Positions 32,825-40,989 of a DNA stretch of 64,000 nt are shown piece after piece. Origin of the DNA: Streptomyces bottropensis ATCC 25435 (GTDB lineage: Bacteria; Actinomycetota; Actinomycetes; Streptomycetales; Streptomycetaceae); contig NZ_KB911581.1 of NCBI RefSeq assembly GCF_000383595.1, positions 558,001-622,000 of the forward strand, read 5' to 3'. Each line of letters starts with the position of its first letter. Position 1 is the stretch's first letter. Below the pieces are notes generated by a model that saw only the letters and a program-made list of their open reading frames with translations, did not search any database and was not told the origin of the DNA. A program made the translations under genes and the position numbers.

Positions 32825-33163
32825 ATGGGCTGGGTAACCGACTGGAGTGCGCAGGCTGCCTGCCGCACTACCGATCCGGATGAACTGTTCGTTCAAGGAG
32901 CAGCGCAGAACAGGGCCAAGGCGGTGTGCACCGGATGCCCGGTGCGTACGGAGTGCCTGGCGGACGCGTTGGACAACCGCGTCGAGTTCGGCGTGTGGGG
33001 AGGAATGACGGAGCGTGAGCGCCGCGCGTTGCTGCGCAGGCGTCCGACCGTCACGTCGTGGCGCAGGCTGCTGGAGACCGCGCGCACGGAGTACGAGCGT
33101 GGCGCGGGCATTCTGCCCCTCGACGATGACGAGATCTACGAGAACTACGCGGCGGTGAGCTGA
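32825..33163 (+). CDS. wblA: WhiB-family iron-sulfur regulator, WblA type
   Basis: Encodes 112 residues from ATG 32825. The four cluster-binding cysteines are in AACRTT, VCTGCPVRTEC, followed by the GVWGG turn and a basic DNA-binding end (RRALLRRRP). The sequence and the position beside the class A PBP and two ArsA-like ATPases match WblA of Streptomyces (WhiB4 in mycobacteria), a regulator that lowers antibiotic production and promotes sporulation. The upstream GTG at 32768 is less likely because the WblA start MGWVTDW is conserved. Confidence 0.9.
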   Translation: MGWVTDWSAQAACRTTDPDELFVQGAAQNRAKAVCTGCPVRTECLADALDNRVEFGVWGGMTERERRALLRRRPTVTSWRRLLETARTEYERGAGILPLDDDEIYENYAAVS

Positions 33164-33626
33164 GGGCGACGGCCCCCTTCCGAACCACGTCGGTCGAGGG
33201 CGCCCTTGAGGTGTCGGCGCGTCGGGCAGGTGTGCCGGCTCTCGGGTGCCCCGAGGCGTGGAGCAACGGACGGGCTACGGTCCGGGTTTGACCGATCGGA
33301 ATCCGACGGGTGCGACGCATCCGGCCGATCCGGCGATCCTGCCGATCGGTTCTGGCCGCGGTCCGATCCTTGGCCGCGATGCGATCCCTGGCCGGGTCGC
33401 GACGACCGTCGCGAGGTCTCGGCGGGACGTGCGGCCCTCGGACAGTCGTCGTTCCCGCGGTGAGCACCGGCCGGACCCCGCGGACGCACGGGCCTGCGGC
33501 CCTCGGAACCGGCGGTCGCTGGACGGCTGGACGGCTGGACGACAGAGCCGGACGACTGGACGACAGAATCGGCCGGCGTCCGACCCTACGGCTGCCGCGG
33601 CTGGAGACCGGTCGTCCGGCAGCCGT
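33164..33626. other. Intergenic region downstream of wblA, no gene seen
   Basis: 463 bp between the convergent wblA and ArsA-like genes. Contains low-complexity GGACGGCTGGACGGCTGGACGA-like repeats around 33515-33565 and GATCCGGCGATCCTGCCGATC near 33325. No convincing frame and no strong terminator hairpin recognised. Confidence 0.4.
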
Positions 33627-35000
33627 TCAGTCGTCAGAGGTGGGCAGCTCCGGCCTTATGGCCGCGAGCCGGTTGCCGATGTCTCGCAGACCTACCAGGT
33701 CATGGACATCACCGGGGAGCGCGGCCACCTCGGCCACGGCCACCTCGGGATGCAGCGCGGCGAAGCGATCACGCGTGCGCTGCTCGCGGGAGAGCAGTCG
33801 CATCCGCTCGGCATGCAACCTGAGCAGGCCTGACGTGAGCTGTTCCACGGTTGGATCCGGGGCGGGGGAGCCGTCCTCGGTGCCGTTCGTGGTGGGAGAG
33901 CCTGGACTGGCTGAACTGCCTGGGCTGTCTGCACTGTCGGAACTGGCTGAACTGCCTTGCGTTTCGGGAGAGTTACGGACTGCCTTCCCGTCCGTCTGAT
34001 CCACAATGCGGGGCTCGTCAAGATTTTCCGCGGCGGCGAGCGCGCGCTCGGCGGACAGCTGGGCCGCGCCGCTGCCGTGCACCCGGTTGAGCACCAGCCC
34101 GGCCAGCGGCATGTCCTCGGCCGCCAGCCGCTCCACGAAGTACGCCGCCTCGCGCAGCGCGTCCCGCTCCGGCGCGGCCACCACGAGGAAGGCCGTGCCG
34201 GGCGCCTGGAGCAGCTTGTACGTGGCGTCCGCGCGTGTACGGAAGCCGCCGAACATGGAGTCCATGGCGGCCACGAACGTCTGCACGTCCCTCAGCAGTT
34301 GACCGCCGAGGAGTTTGCCGAGGGCGCCCGTCATCATCGACATGCCGACGTTCAGGAACTTCATGCCGGCCCGCCCGCCGACCTTCGCCGGCGCCAGCAG
34401 GACACGGATCAGCTTGCCGTCGAGGAACGAGCCGAGCCGCTTCGGGGCGTCCAGGAAGTCCAGCGCCGAGCGGGACGGAGGCGTGTCGACGATGATCAGG
34501 TCCCACTCGTCCCGGGCTCGCAACTGGCCCAGCTTCTCCATCGCCATGTACTCCTGCGTGCCCGCGAAGCCCGCCGAGAGCGACTGGTAGAAGGGGTTGC
34601 CCAGGATCGCGGAGGCCCGGTCGGGGTCCGCGTGCGCCTCGACGATCTCGTCGAAGGTGCGCTTCATGTCGAGCATCATGGCGTGCAGTTCGCCGTCCCC
34701 GTCGATGCCCTTCACCCGCCGCGGGGTGTTGTCCAGCGAGTCGATCCCCATGGACTGGGCGAGCCGCCGGGCCGGGTCGATGGTCAGCACGACCACCTTG
34801 CGACCGCGCTCGGCGGCCCGTACCCCGAGCGCCGCTGCCGTGGTCGTCTTGCCCACCCCGCCGGCGCCGCAGCACACCACGATGCGGGTCCGTGGGTCGT
34901 CGAGCAGGGGGTCGACCGCGAGCGGGCGGGCCGAGCCGATTACCCGGTGTCCGTCGTGGGAGGGGGCCGCGTCGTGCGTGGTGGCCGGGTCCGGAGTCAT
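33627..35000 (-). CDS. ArsA/Get3-like anion-transporting ATPase, long paralogue
   Basis: Encodes 457 residues. P-loop VVCCGAGGVGKTTTAAALG (about residues 36-55), switch-like DLIIVDTPPSRSALDFLD and a downstream AAPERDALREAAYF fit the ArsA/Get3 fold. No arsenite-binding cysteine triplet is seen, so a role in arsenic export is unlikely. A Ser/Pro/Gly-rich linker (SSASSDSADSPGSSASPGSP) interrupts the C-terminal region. It overlaps the upstream paralogue by 4 bp, forming a two-gene operon conserved next to whiB genes in Actinobacteria (Rv3679-Rv3680 in mycobacteria), where a heteromeric pair handles redox or metabolite stress. Confidence 0.87.
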   Translation of the reverse strand: MTPDPATTHDAAPSHDGHRVIGSARPLAVDPLLDDPRTRIVVCCGAGGVGKTTTAAALGVRAAERGRKVVVLTIDPARRLAQSMGIDSLDNTPRRVKGIDGDGELHAMMLDMKRTFDEIVEAHADPDRASAILGNPFYQSLSAGFAGTQEYMAMEKLGQLRARDEWDLIIVDTPPSRSALDFLDAPKRLGSFLDGKLIRVLLAPAKVGGRAGMKFLNVGMSMMTGALGKLLGGQLLRDVQTFVAAMDSMFGGFRTRADATYKLLQAPGTAFLVVAAPERDALREAAYFVERLAAEDMPLAGLVLNRVHGSGAAQLSAERALAAAENLDEPRIVDQTDGKAVRNSPETQGSSASSDSADSPGSSASPGSPTTNGTEDGSPAPDPTVEQLTSGLLRLHAERMRLLSREQRTRDRFAALHPEVAVAEVAALPGDVHDLVGLRDIGNRLAAIRPELPTSDD

Positions 35001-35974
35001 GAGATCCCTTGCTGACGCAGTTCCGTGGCCAGTTCGTACAGGCCCGCCAGATCCATTCCCTCGGCGAGCAACGGCAGTTCGTGCAGCGGCAGGCCCAGCT
35101 CGCCCAGTACGCCCCGCTGTTCGTGCTCCAGGGTGTACCGCTCGGCGTACTCCTCGGCCTGCGCGAGCAGCGGCTCGACCAGGCGTTCGGCGGTGCCCCC
35201 GCGCCGCGCGCCGCCCAGCCCCGCCGTGGAGAGCGACTTGGCGACGGCCGTACGCGGCACCGCGCGCGCGAACTCCAGCTCGTCGGCGTCCAGCACCTCG
35301 GGCCGCACCATGTTGACGATGATCCGTCCCACCGGCAGCTTCGCGGCCCGCAGCTCGGCGATGCCGTCCGCCGTCTCCTGGACGGGCATCTCCTCCAGCA
35401 GCGTCACCAGGTGGACGGCCGTGTCGGGGGATTTCAGGACCCGCATGACGGCCTGGGCCTGATTGTGTATCGGGCCGATCTTGGCCAGGCCCGCCACCTC
35501 GTCGTTGACGTTCAGGAAGCGGGTGATGCGTCCGGTGGGCGGCGCGTCCATCACCACGTGGTCGTACGTGAACCGCCCGCTCTTCTCCTTGCGGCGTACC
35601 GCCTCGCAGGCCTTGCCGGTCAGCAGCACGTCCCGGAGGCCGGGCGCGACGGTGGTGGCGAAGTCGATGGCGCCGAGCTTCTTCAGAGCCCGGCCCGCGC
35701 CGCCCAGCTTGTAGAACATCTGGAGGTAGTCCAGGAGGGCCAGTTCGGGGTCGATGGCCAGCGCGTACACCTCCCCGCCCCCGGGTGCCACCGCGATCTT
35801 CCGCTCCTCGTACGGCAGTGCCTCCGCCTCGAAGAGCTGCGCGATGCCCTGTCTGCCCTCGACCTCGACCAGGAGGGTGCGTTTCCCCTCGGTCGCGAGG
35901 GCGAGCGCGAGTGCGGCGGCGACCGTGGTTTTTCCGGTCCCGCCCTTGCCGCTGACGACCTGGAGCCTGCTCAC
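34997..35974 (-). CDS. ArsA/Get3-like ATPase, short paralogue
   Basis: Encodes 325 residues starting MSRLQVVSGKGGTGKTTVAA, a deviant Walker A. YDHVVMDAPPTGRITRFL is the switch region and NMVRPEVLDADELEF the typical late motif. First gene of the two-gene ATPase operon. No cysteine triplet for arsenite. Acts presumably as partner of the 457-residue protein. Confidence 0.87.
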   Translation of the reverse strand: MSRLQVVSGKGGTGKTTVAAALALALATEGKRTLLVEVEGRQGIAQLFEAEALPYEERKIAVAPGGGEVYALAIDPELALLDYLQMFYKLGGAGRALKKLGAIDFATTVAPGLRDVLLTGKACEAVRRKEKSGRFTYDHVVMDAPPTGRITRFLNVNDEVAGLAKIGPIHNQAQAVMRVLKSPDTAVHLVTLLEEMPVQETADGIAELRAAKLPVGRIIVNMVRPEVLDADELEFARAVPRTAVAKSLSTAGLGGARRGGTAERLVEPLLAQAEEYAERYTLEHEQRGVLGELGLPLHELPLLAEGMDLAGLYELATELRQQGIS

Positions 35975-36325
35975 GTATTCGAGCCTAACCAGTCGACGCT
36001 CGGCGTACGCGGGAGGCTGTGGACAACTTGTGTTCTCCCTGCCTGTCGGCCCGGCCCGTCCAGGCCGTCATGCCCCGGCGAGGCGGCGGCCGAAACCGAC
36101 GCGGTCCGGGCCGGACCCCGCACCGACCCCGCGCGGTCCGGGTCGGGCCACCGCACCGACCCAGCGCCGCCCCGAGGCCGAACCCACCGCACCGACCCCA
36201 TGCCGTCCCGAGGCCGGACCCCACCCCCTCCGGGTCGAAACCGCCCCGGACCGAGGACGAAGCCGCCCAGGACCGAGACGGAACCCGTGCCGGGCGGGGG
36301 CCGGGCAGCGGATAAAGTCGGCCGC
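35975..36325. other. Divergent GC-rich spacer with degenerate repeats
   Basis: CACCGACCC and CGAGGCCGGACCCC-like units recur irregularly at 36110-36300. No gene is seen; promoters for the ATPase operon and the DUF4177 gene must be here. Confidence 0.4.
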
Positions 36326-36484
36326 ATGACCAAGTGGGAATACTCAACCGTGCCGCTGCTCGTCCACGCCACGAAGCAGATTCTGGACACCTGGGGCGAG
36401 GACGGCTGGGAGCTCGTCCAGGTCGTGCCCGGGCCGAACAACCCCGAGCAGCTCGTGGCCTACCTGAAGCGGCCCAAGCCGTGA
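36326..36484 (+). CDS. DUF4177 domain protein, 52 aa
   Basis: Encodes MTKWEYSTVPLLVHATKQIL and then DTWGEDGWELVQVVPG, the compact beta-alpha DUF4177 pattern in which a GWEL turn is conserved. The stop overlaps the GTG of the RidA gene, so the two are coupled. The function of the family is unknown. Confidence 0.8.
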   Translation: MTKWEYSTVPLLVHATKQILDTWGEDGWELVQVVPGPNNPEQLVAYLKRPKP

Positions 36485-36948
36485 GCGCCGTCGAGGCCAG
36501 GCTCGCGGAGCTGGGGCTGCGGCTGCCCGAGGTCGTCCCGCCGCTCGCCGCGTACCAGCCGGCGGTCCGGTCCGGCGTGTACGTGTACACCGCCGGGCAG
36601 CTCCCCATGGTGGACGGCAAGCTGCCCGTCACCGGCAAGGTCGGCGCCGAGGTCACCGCCGAGGAGGCCAAGGAACTCGCCCGCACCTGCGCGCTGAACG
36701 CCCTCGCCGCCGTGAAGTCCGTGGCGGGCGACCTGGACCTGGTCGCGCGCGTGGTCAAGGTCGTCGGCTTCGTGGCCTCGGCCTCCGACTTCACCGGCCA
36801 GCCCGCCGTGCTGAACGGCGCGAGCGAACTCCTGGGCGCCGTCTTCGGCGACCGGGGCGTCCACGCGCGCAGCGCGGTCGGCGTGGCGGTGCTCCCGCTG
36901 GACGCGCCGGTCGAGGTGGAACTCCAGGTGGAGCTCACCGTCGCCTAG
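36481..36948 (+). CDS. RidA/YjgF-family protein
   Basis: Encodes 155 residues. Conserved features are YVYTAGQLPMVDGKLPVTGK, the CALNALAAVKSVAGDLD helix and the strand VVKVVGFVASASDFTGQP; ARSAVGVAVLPLDAPVEVEL replaces the RxxVxVxxLPxxxxVEIE signature with only conservative change. RidA proteins form trimers that hydrolyse reactive enamines/imines; this YjgF subgroup (with N-terminal VEARLAELGLRLPE) is less characterised. GTG start overlaps the preceding stop. Confidence 0.88.
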   Translation: MSAVEARLAELGLRLPEVVPPLAAYQPAVRSGVYVYTAGQLPMVDGKLPVTGKVGAEVTAEEAKELARTCALNALAAVKSVAGDLDLVARVVKVVGFVASASDFTGQPAVLNGASELLGAVFGDRGVHARSAVGVAVLPLDAPVEVELQVELTVA

Positions 36949-37009
36949 GCACCGCCAGGTTCGCGGAGGCTCACTCGAACATCCGCCTGTGACGAGTTAG
37001 CCTCCGCCC

Positions 37010-37879
37010 ATGGCAAACGGGCAGTGGTACCCACCCGAGTGGCCGGACCGCATCCGCGCACTCGCGGCCGGCACGCTGACACCGGTGACCCCCAGGCGGG
37101 CCGCCACCGTCATGCTGCTCAAGGACACGGCCGACACCCCTGTCGTGCACATGCTGCGCAGACGGGCCTCCATGGCCTTCGCCGGGGGCGCGTACGCCTA
37201 TCCGGGTGGCGGTGTGGATCCCCGCGACGACGACCACCAGGTCCGTTGGGCGGGCCCCACGCGCGCGTGGTGGGCGTCCAGGCTCGGTGTCGACGAGAAC
37301 GACGCCCAGGCGATCGTCTGCGCGGCCGTACGGGAGACGTACGAGGAGGCGGGCGTGCTGCTCGCCGGGCCCGGCCCCGACACCGTCGTCGGCGACACCA
37401 CGGGCGACGACTGGGAGGCGGACCGTGCGGCGGTGGCCTCCCGGGAGCTGTCCTTCGCGGAGTTCCTGGAGCGCAGGGGGCTGGTCCTGCGCTCCGACCT
37501 GCTGGGCGCCTGGGCACGCTGGATCACCCCCGAGTTCGAGTCCCGCCGCTACGACACCTGGTTCTTCGTGGCCGCCCTCCCGCAGGGCCAGCGCACCCGC
37601 AACGCCTCCACGGAGGCCGACCGCACGGTGTGGATCCGGCCCAGGGACGCGGCGGACGGCTACGACAAGGGCGAACTGCTGATGATGCCGCCCACCATCG
37701 CGACCCTGCGCCGGCTCGCGGAGTACGACTCGGCCGCCGCCGCGCTCGACGCCGCGCCCGCTCGGGACCTGACCCCCGTCCTCGCCGAGGCCCGTCTGGA
37801 GAACGACGACGTGGTCCTGTCCTGGCCGGGCCACGCCGAGTTCACCAAGCGTGTCCCCGCCGGCGAGGACTCCTCATGA
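37010..37879 (+). CDS. NUDIX hydrolase, large actinobacterial type
   Basis: Encodes 289 residues. The N-terminal strand RAATVMLLKDTADTPVVHMLRR leads to AYAYPGGGVDPRDDD, and the Nudix helix VCAAVRETYEEAGVLLAG carries the REx2EExG core split by an insertion of about 25 residues, as in the NUDT19-like/CoA-diphosphatase branch. The C-terminal helical part includes MMPPTIATLRRLAEY. It probably hydrolyses a nucleoside diphosphate derivative. The stop overlaps the start of a 51-codon frame. Confidence 0.85.
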   Translation: MANGQWYPPEWPDRIRALAAGTLTPVTPRRAATVMLLKDTADTPVVHMLRRRASMAFAGGAYAYPGGGVDPRDDDHQVRWAGPTRAWWASRLGVDENDAQAIVCAAVRETYEEAGVLLAGPGPDTVVGDTTGDDWEADRAAVASRELSFAEFLERRGLVLRSDLLGAWARWITPEFESRRYDTWFFVAALPQGQRTRNASTEADRTVWIRPRDAADGYDKGELLMMPPTIATLRRLAEYDSAAAALDAAPARDLTPVLAEARLENDDVVLSWPGHAEFTKRVPAGEDSS

Positions 37880-38031
37880 CGGACGCGACAGCGCTCCGGG
37901 GCCGGCCGGGCGGCGAGGCACTGTCCCCGCTCTCGCCGCGCGTCCCACCGGGCAGGCGTCGCCGCACCGCGCGGGCCACCGCCCGACGCCGTGACACTCC
38001 ACCCGTTCCGCTGGAAGGCACCTCCGCATGA
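37876..38031 (+). CDS. Possible 51-aa peptide; start resembles a copy of the next gene
   Basis: ATGA overlaps at both ends link this frame to the NUDIX gene before and the metallo-hydrolase after. Its first residues MTDATALRGRPGGEALSP resemble MTDAAALPGRPRGGVLSG of the following protein, suggesting a partial 5' duplication 152 bp long. The rest (RVPPGRRRRTARATARRRD) is low-complexity. It may serve only to couple translation. Confidence 0.35.
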   Translation: MTDATALRGRPGGEALSPLSPRVPPGRRRRTARATARRRDTPPVPLEGTSA

Positions 38032-38858
38032 CCGACGCAGCAGCCCTCCCCGGCCGGCCCAGGGGCGGCGTCCTGTCGGGGCCCGCCACCGCGCGCGCGG
38101 TCAACGTGCTCGCGCCGAACGCCTCCGTGATGACGTTGGACGGGACCAACACCTGGATCGTGTCCGAGCCGGACTCCGACCTGGCGGTCGTGATCGACCC
38201 GGGTCCGCTGGACGACGTCCACCTGCGCGGTGTGCTCGACACGGCGGAGAGGGCCGGCAAACGGGTCGCGCTGACCCTGCTCACGCACGGCCACCCGGAC
38301 CACGCCGAGGGCGCCGCCCGGTTCGCCGAGCTGACCAGGACGAACGTCCGGGCCCTCGACCCCGCGCTGCGGCTCGGCGACGAAGGGCTGGGCGCGGGTG
38401 ACGTCATCTCGGTCGGCGGCCTGGAACTCCGTGTCGTGCTCACCCCCGGGCACACCGCCGACTCGCTCTGCTTCCACCTCCCGGCCGACCGCGCCGTTCT
38501 GACGGGCGACACGGTCCTCGGGCGCGGCACGACGGTCGTGGCCCACCCCGACGGCCGCCTCGGCGACTATCTCGACTCCCTGCGCTGCCTCAGGTCCCTC
38601 ACGGTCGACGACGGAGTGCACACCGTCCTGCCCGGCCACGGCCCCGTCCTGGACGACGCCCAGGGTGCCGTCGAGTTCTATCTCGCCCACCGCGCGCACC
38701 GGCTCGCACAGGTCGAGACGGCCGTCGAGAACGGCCACCGCCCCCCCGCCGAGGTCGTCACCCACGTCTACGCGGACGTCGACCGCTCCCTGTGGCCGGC
38801 CGCGGAGCTCTCGGTGCGGGCACAACTGGAGTACCTGACCGAGCACGGCCTGATCTGA
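38028..38858 (+). CDS. Metallo-beta-lactamase-fold hydrolase (LACTB2-like)
   Basis: Encodes 276 residues. The metal site is clear: LLTHGHPDHAEGA (HxHxDH), TPGHTADSL, LTGDTVLG and LPGHGPVL. The C-terminal helical region (YLAHRAHRLAQVETAVENG, then VVTHVYAD) is that of LACTB2/RNase-like MBL proteins. In mycobacteria the homologue lies in the same place beside crp (Rv3677c). The substrate is unknown; endoribonuclease or lactonase activity is possible. Confidence 0.88.
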   Translation: MTDAAALPGRPRGGVLSGPATARAVNVLAPNASVMTLDGTNTWIVSEPDSDLAVVIDPGPLDDVHLRGVLDTAERAGKRVALTLLTHGHPDHAEGAARFAELTRTNVRALDPALRLGDEGLGAGDVISVGGLELRVVLTPGHTADSLCFHLPADRAVLTGDTVLGRGTTVVAHPDGRLGDYLDSLRCLRSLTVDDGVHTVLPGHGPVLDDAQGAVEFYLAHRAHRLAQVETAVENGHRPPAEVVTHVYADVDRSLWPAAELSVRAQLEYLTEHGLI

Positions 38859-38992
38859 CCCTCCCCGCGCGCCTGAGCGCCCGTCTCCGGCACGACACCC
38901 GGTGAGGAGCACCCCTGGGGCCTCGGGGACCTCCCAGGCCCCAGAGGCCCCTCCCAGGGCCGCCCAGGCCCTCCGGTGCCAGGGGCACCCCG

Positions 38993-39814
38993 CTACGGCT
39001 CACCGGGACGCGGCGCCTTGAGGCCGTGCACGCGCGCGTACTCCTGCGCCAACCAGGGCCCGAGGTCGTCCAGATACGACCGCAGAACGCCGACGTCGGC
39101 ATCCGGCTCGTATCCGGCCACCGCCGCCGCGCGCATCTGGGCGGCGCGCTCGGGGTAGTACTCGCCGAACGCCTGCGCCATCTCGCGCAGATCGCTGGTC
39201 CAGCCGTTCCATTGCGGCATGACGAGGGTGAACCCGGTACGGACGAGCCGCCGGGACCAACCACGGACAAGCCTCCGCCGGGCGTCGTCGTCGGCTGCCG
39301 CGAGCCGCGCGCGCCAGCGCGGCAGGTGCAGCGCGAGGTCGCCGTTCGTCTCGCGGGCGAGGAGGGAGTCCGGCCGGTAGCGGGGCAGCTCCCTTGCGAG
39401 ATCCTCGCCCAGCAGGGGGGTGCACAGACAGGCCAGGAACCAGCCCAGGTCGTACCTCTCCAGGTCGCTGAGCACCTGCGCCCGGCAGACCAGCAGCGTC
39501 CCGGCCCCGTCGATCTGCGGAAACCGCGCGTCCAGAGCCTCGTCCAGCGACCGGGCCGCCGCCCGGTCGGCCTCCGCGGGCTCCCCGCGCAGCACCAGCA
39601 ACAGATCGAGGTCACTGCGCCCCGGGCGAGCCGTGCCCCGGGGAATCGACCCGTAGAGGTACGCACTGTCCAGCCGCCCCTCGAACAGCTGCGCAACCCG
39701 CTCCCGGGCCGCCACGACCACCGGCCGAAAGTCCTCACCGACCCGTGCCAAAGCCCCTTCCCGCTCGATGTACCCCTGACTGTCCAGCCCTCTCGCACGC
39801 CCCGTTCCGGCCAT
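38993..39814 (-). CDS. Nucleotidyltransferase-domain protein
   Basis: Encodes 273 residues from ATG 39814 (longer upstream frames are low-complexity). LYGSIPRGTARPGRSDLDLLLVL is the polymerase-beta nucleotidyltransferase motif (GS followed by DxD), as in kanamycin nucleotidyltransferase-like and MNT proteins. The C-terminal 150 residues are helical (WNGWTSDLREMAQAFGEYYP). It may transfer a nucleotide to a small molecule or protein. Stands between the MBL hydrolase and crp, both on opposite or same strand with their own promoters. Confidence 0.75.
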   Translation of the reverse strand: MAGTGRARGLDSQGYIEREGALARVGEDFRPVVVAARERVAQLFEGRLDSAYLYGSIPRGTARPGRSDLDLLLVLRGEPAEADRAAARSLDEALDARFPQIDGAGTLLVCRAQVLSDLERYDLGWFLACLCTPLLGEDLARELPRYRPDSLLARETNGDLALHLPRWRARLAAADDDARRRLVRGWSRRLVRTGFTLVMPQWNGWTSDLREMAQAFGEYYPERAAQMRAAAVAGYEPDADVGVLRSYLDDLGPWLAQEYARVHGLKAPRPGEP

Positions 39815-40027
39815 ACGGCCACTGTGCGCCGAGGCGGCTCGCGCGGGCAGCTCGTTTTTCCGGGAGACGGGAGACGGGAGGGGGAGGCGGCGGGGGAGGC
39901 AACGGGAACGCGGGGCGAAACCAAAAGGGCCCGTCTCGCGGACGAGACGAACCCCTTCGACGCACATGCGAACGGCCGTGCGGCCGGATCGGCAGGCTAC
40001 AAGCCCTGGCCGGTCATACGAGCTGTA

Positions 40028-40080
40028 CCGGCCGGCACTCCGCCCGCTCCGGCCGGCACTCCGCCCGCTCCGGCCGGCAC
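40028..40080 (+). repeat. Tandem 21-bp repeats between nucleotidyltransferase and crp
   Basis: The unit starting CCGGCCGGCACTCCGCCCGCT is present at 40028-40048 and 40049-40069, with a partial third copy. It lies in the 294-bp gap after crp. Probable slippage repeat. Confidence 0.75.
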
Positions 40081-40108
40081 ACCGCACCGGCCCACGACCC
40101 GACCCGCG

Positions 40109-40783
40109 TCAACGTGACCGCTTGGCCAGCCGCTCCACGTCCAGCAGGATCACCGCGCGGGCCTCCAGGCGCAGCCACCCGCGCTGCGCGAAGTCCGCCA
40201 GAGCCTTGTTCACGGTCTCGCGGGACGCGCCCACGAGCTGCGCCAGTTCTTCCTGGGTGAGGTCGTGCACCACGTGGATGCCCTCCTCCGACTGCACACC
40301 GAACCGCCGGGAGAGGTCCAGCAGCGCACGAGCGACCCGCCCGGGAACGTCCGAGAACACGAGGTCGGACATCTGGTCGTTGGTCTTGCGCAGTCGGCGC
40401 GCGACGGCCCGCAGCAGCGCCGCGGCCACCTCGGGCCGCGCGTTCAGCCACGGCTGGAGATCGCCGTGGCCGAGGCCGAGCAGCTTGACCTCGGTCAGTG
40501 CCGTGGCGGTCGCCGTACGCGGACCGGGGTCGAACAGCGACAGCTCGCCGATCAGCTCACCGGGGCCGAGAACGGCCAGCATGTTCTCGCGGCCGTCGGG
40601 CGACGCGCGGTGCAGCTTGACCTTGCCTTCGGTGACCACATAGAGGCGGTCACCCGGGTCGCCCTCGTGGAAGAGAGCGTCACCCCGCGCGAGGGTCACC
40701 TCACTCATGGAGGCGCGGAGCTCCGCGGCCTGCTCGTCATCGAGCGCCGCGAAGAGCGGGGCGCGCCGCAGAACGTCGTCCAC
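40109..40783 (-). CDS. crp: Crp/Fnr-family cAMP receptor protein
   Basis: Encodes 224 residues. The cyclic-nucleotide-binding beta barrel (residues 10-115) contains GELIGELSLFDPGPRTATATAL, the phosphate-binding cassette with its Arg-Thr. The dimer helix follows, then the helix-turn-helix QEELAQLVGASRETVNKALA (about residues 172-192). Matches Streptomyces Crp, a regulator of germination, development and antibiotic production. A consensus Crp half-palindrome lies 90 bp upstream, suggesting autoregulation. Confidence 0.93.
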   Translation of the reverse strand: MDDVLRRAPLFAALDDEQAAELRASMSEVTLARGDALFHEGDPGDRLYVVTEGKVKLHRASPDGRENMLAVLGPGELIGELSLFDPGPRTATATALTEVKLLGLGHGDLQPWLNARPEVAAALLRAVARRLRKTNDQMSDLVFSDVPGRVARALLDLSRRFGVQSEEGIHVVHDLTQEELAQLVGASRETVNKALADFAQRGWLRLEARAVILLDVERLAKRSR

Positions 40784-40872
40784 GAGTTCTCTCCTTGTCG
40801 ACCTGCTCAGGGGATCTTGCTCCCCGTACTACCAGGGGACCGTGTTCCCCATCTTGCCGGACGGACCAAACA

Positions 40873-40886
40873 GTGTGATCTGTCAC
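40873..40886. promoter_or_regulatory. Crp-binding consensus site between crp and nth
   Basis: GTGTGATCTGTCAC fits the reported Streptomyces Crp consensus GTG-N6-GNCAC and is also close to the E. coli TGTGA/TCACA palindrome. It lies 90 bp upstream of crp and 104 bp upstream of nth, so it could control both. Confidence 0.75.
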
Positions 40887-40989
40887 AAGGATGCCGCACA
40901 CATGTCCCGGGGTAAGCGTCAGGGGTCCAATTGGGGGCCGATCATCTGGGCCCGGGGCGGATGTCGGTGCCGGGCTTTAGGCTGGCCGG

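Noticed and set aside
33627..35974. Arsenite efflux ATPase pair (ars operon)
   Set aside because: No arsenite-binding cysteines and no arsB/arsR nearby; the conserved whiB neighbourhood indicates another role.
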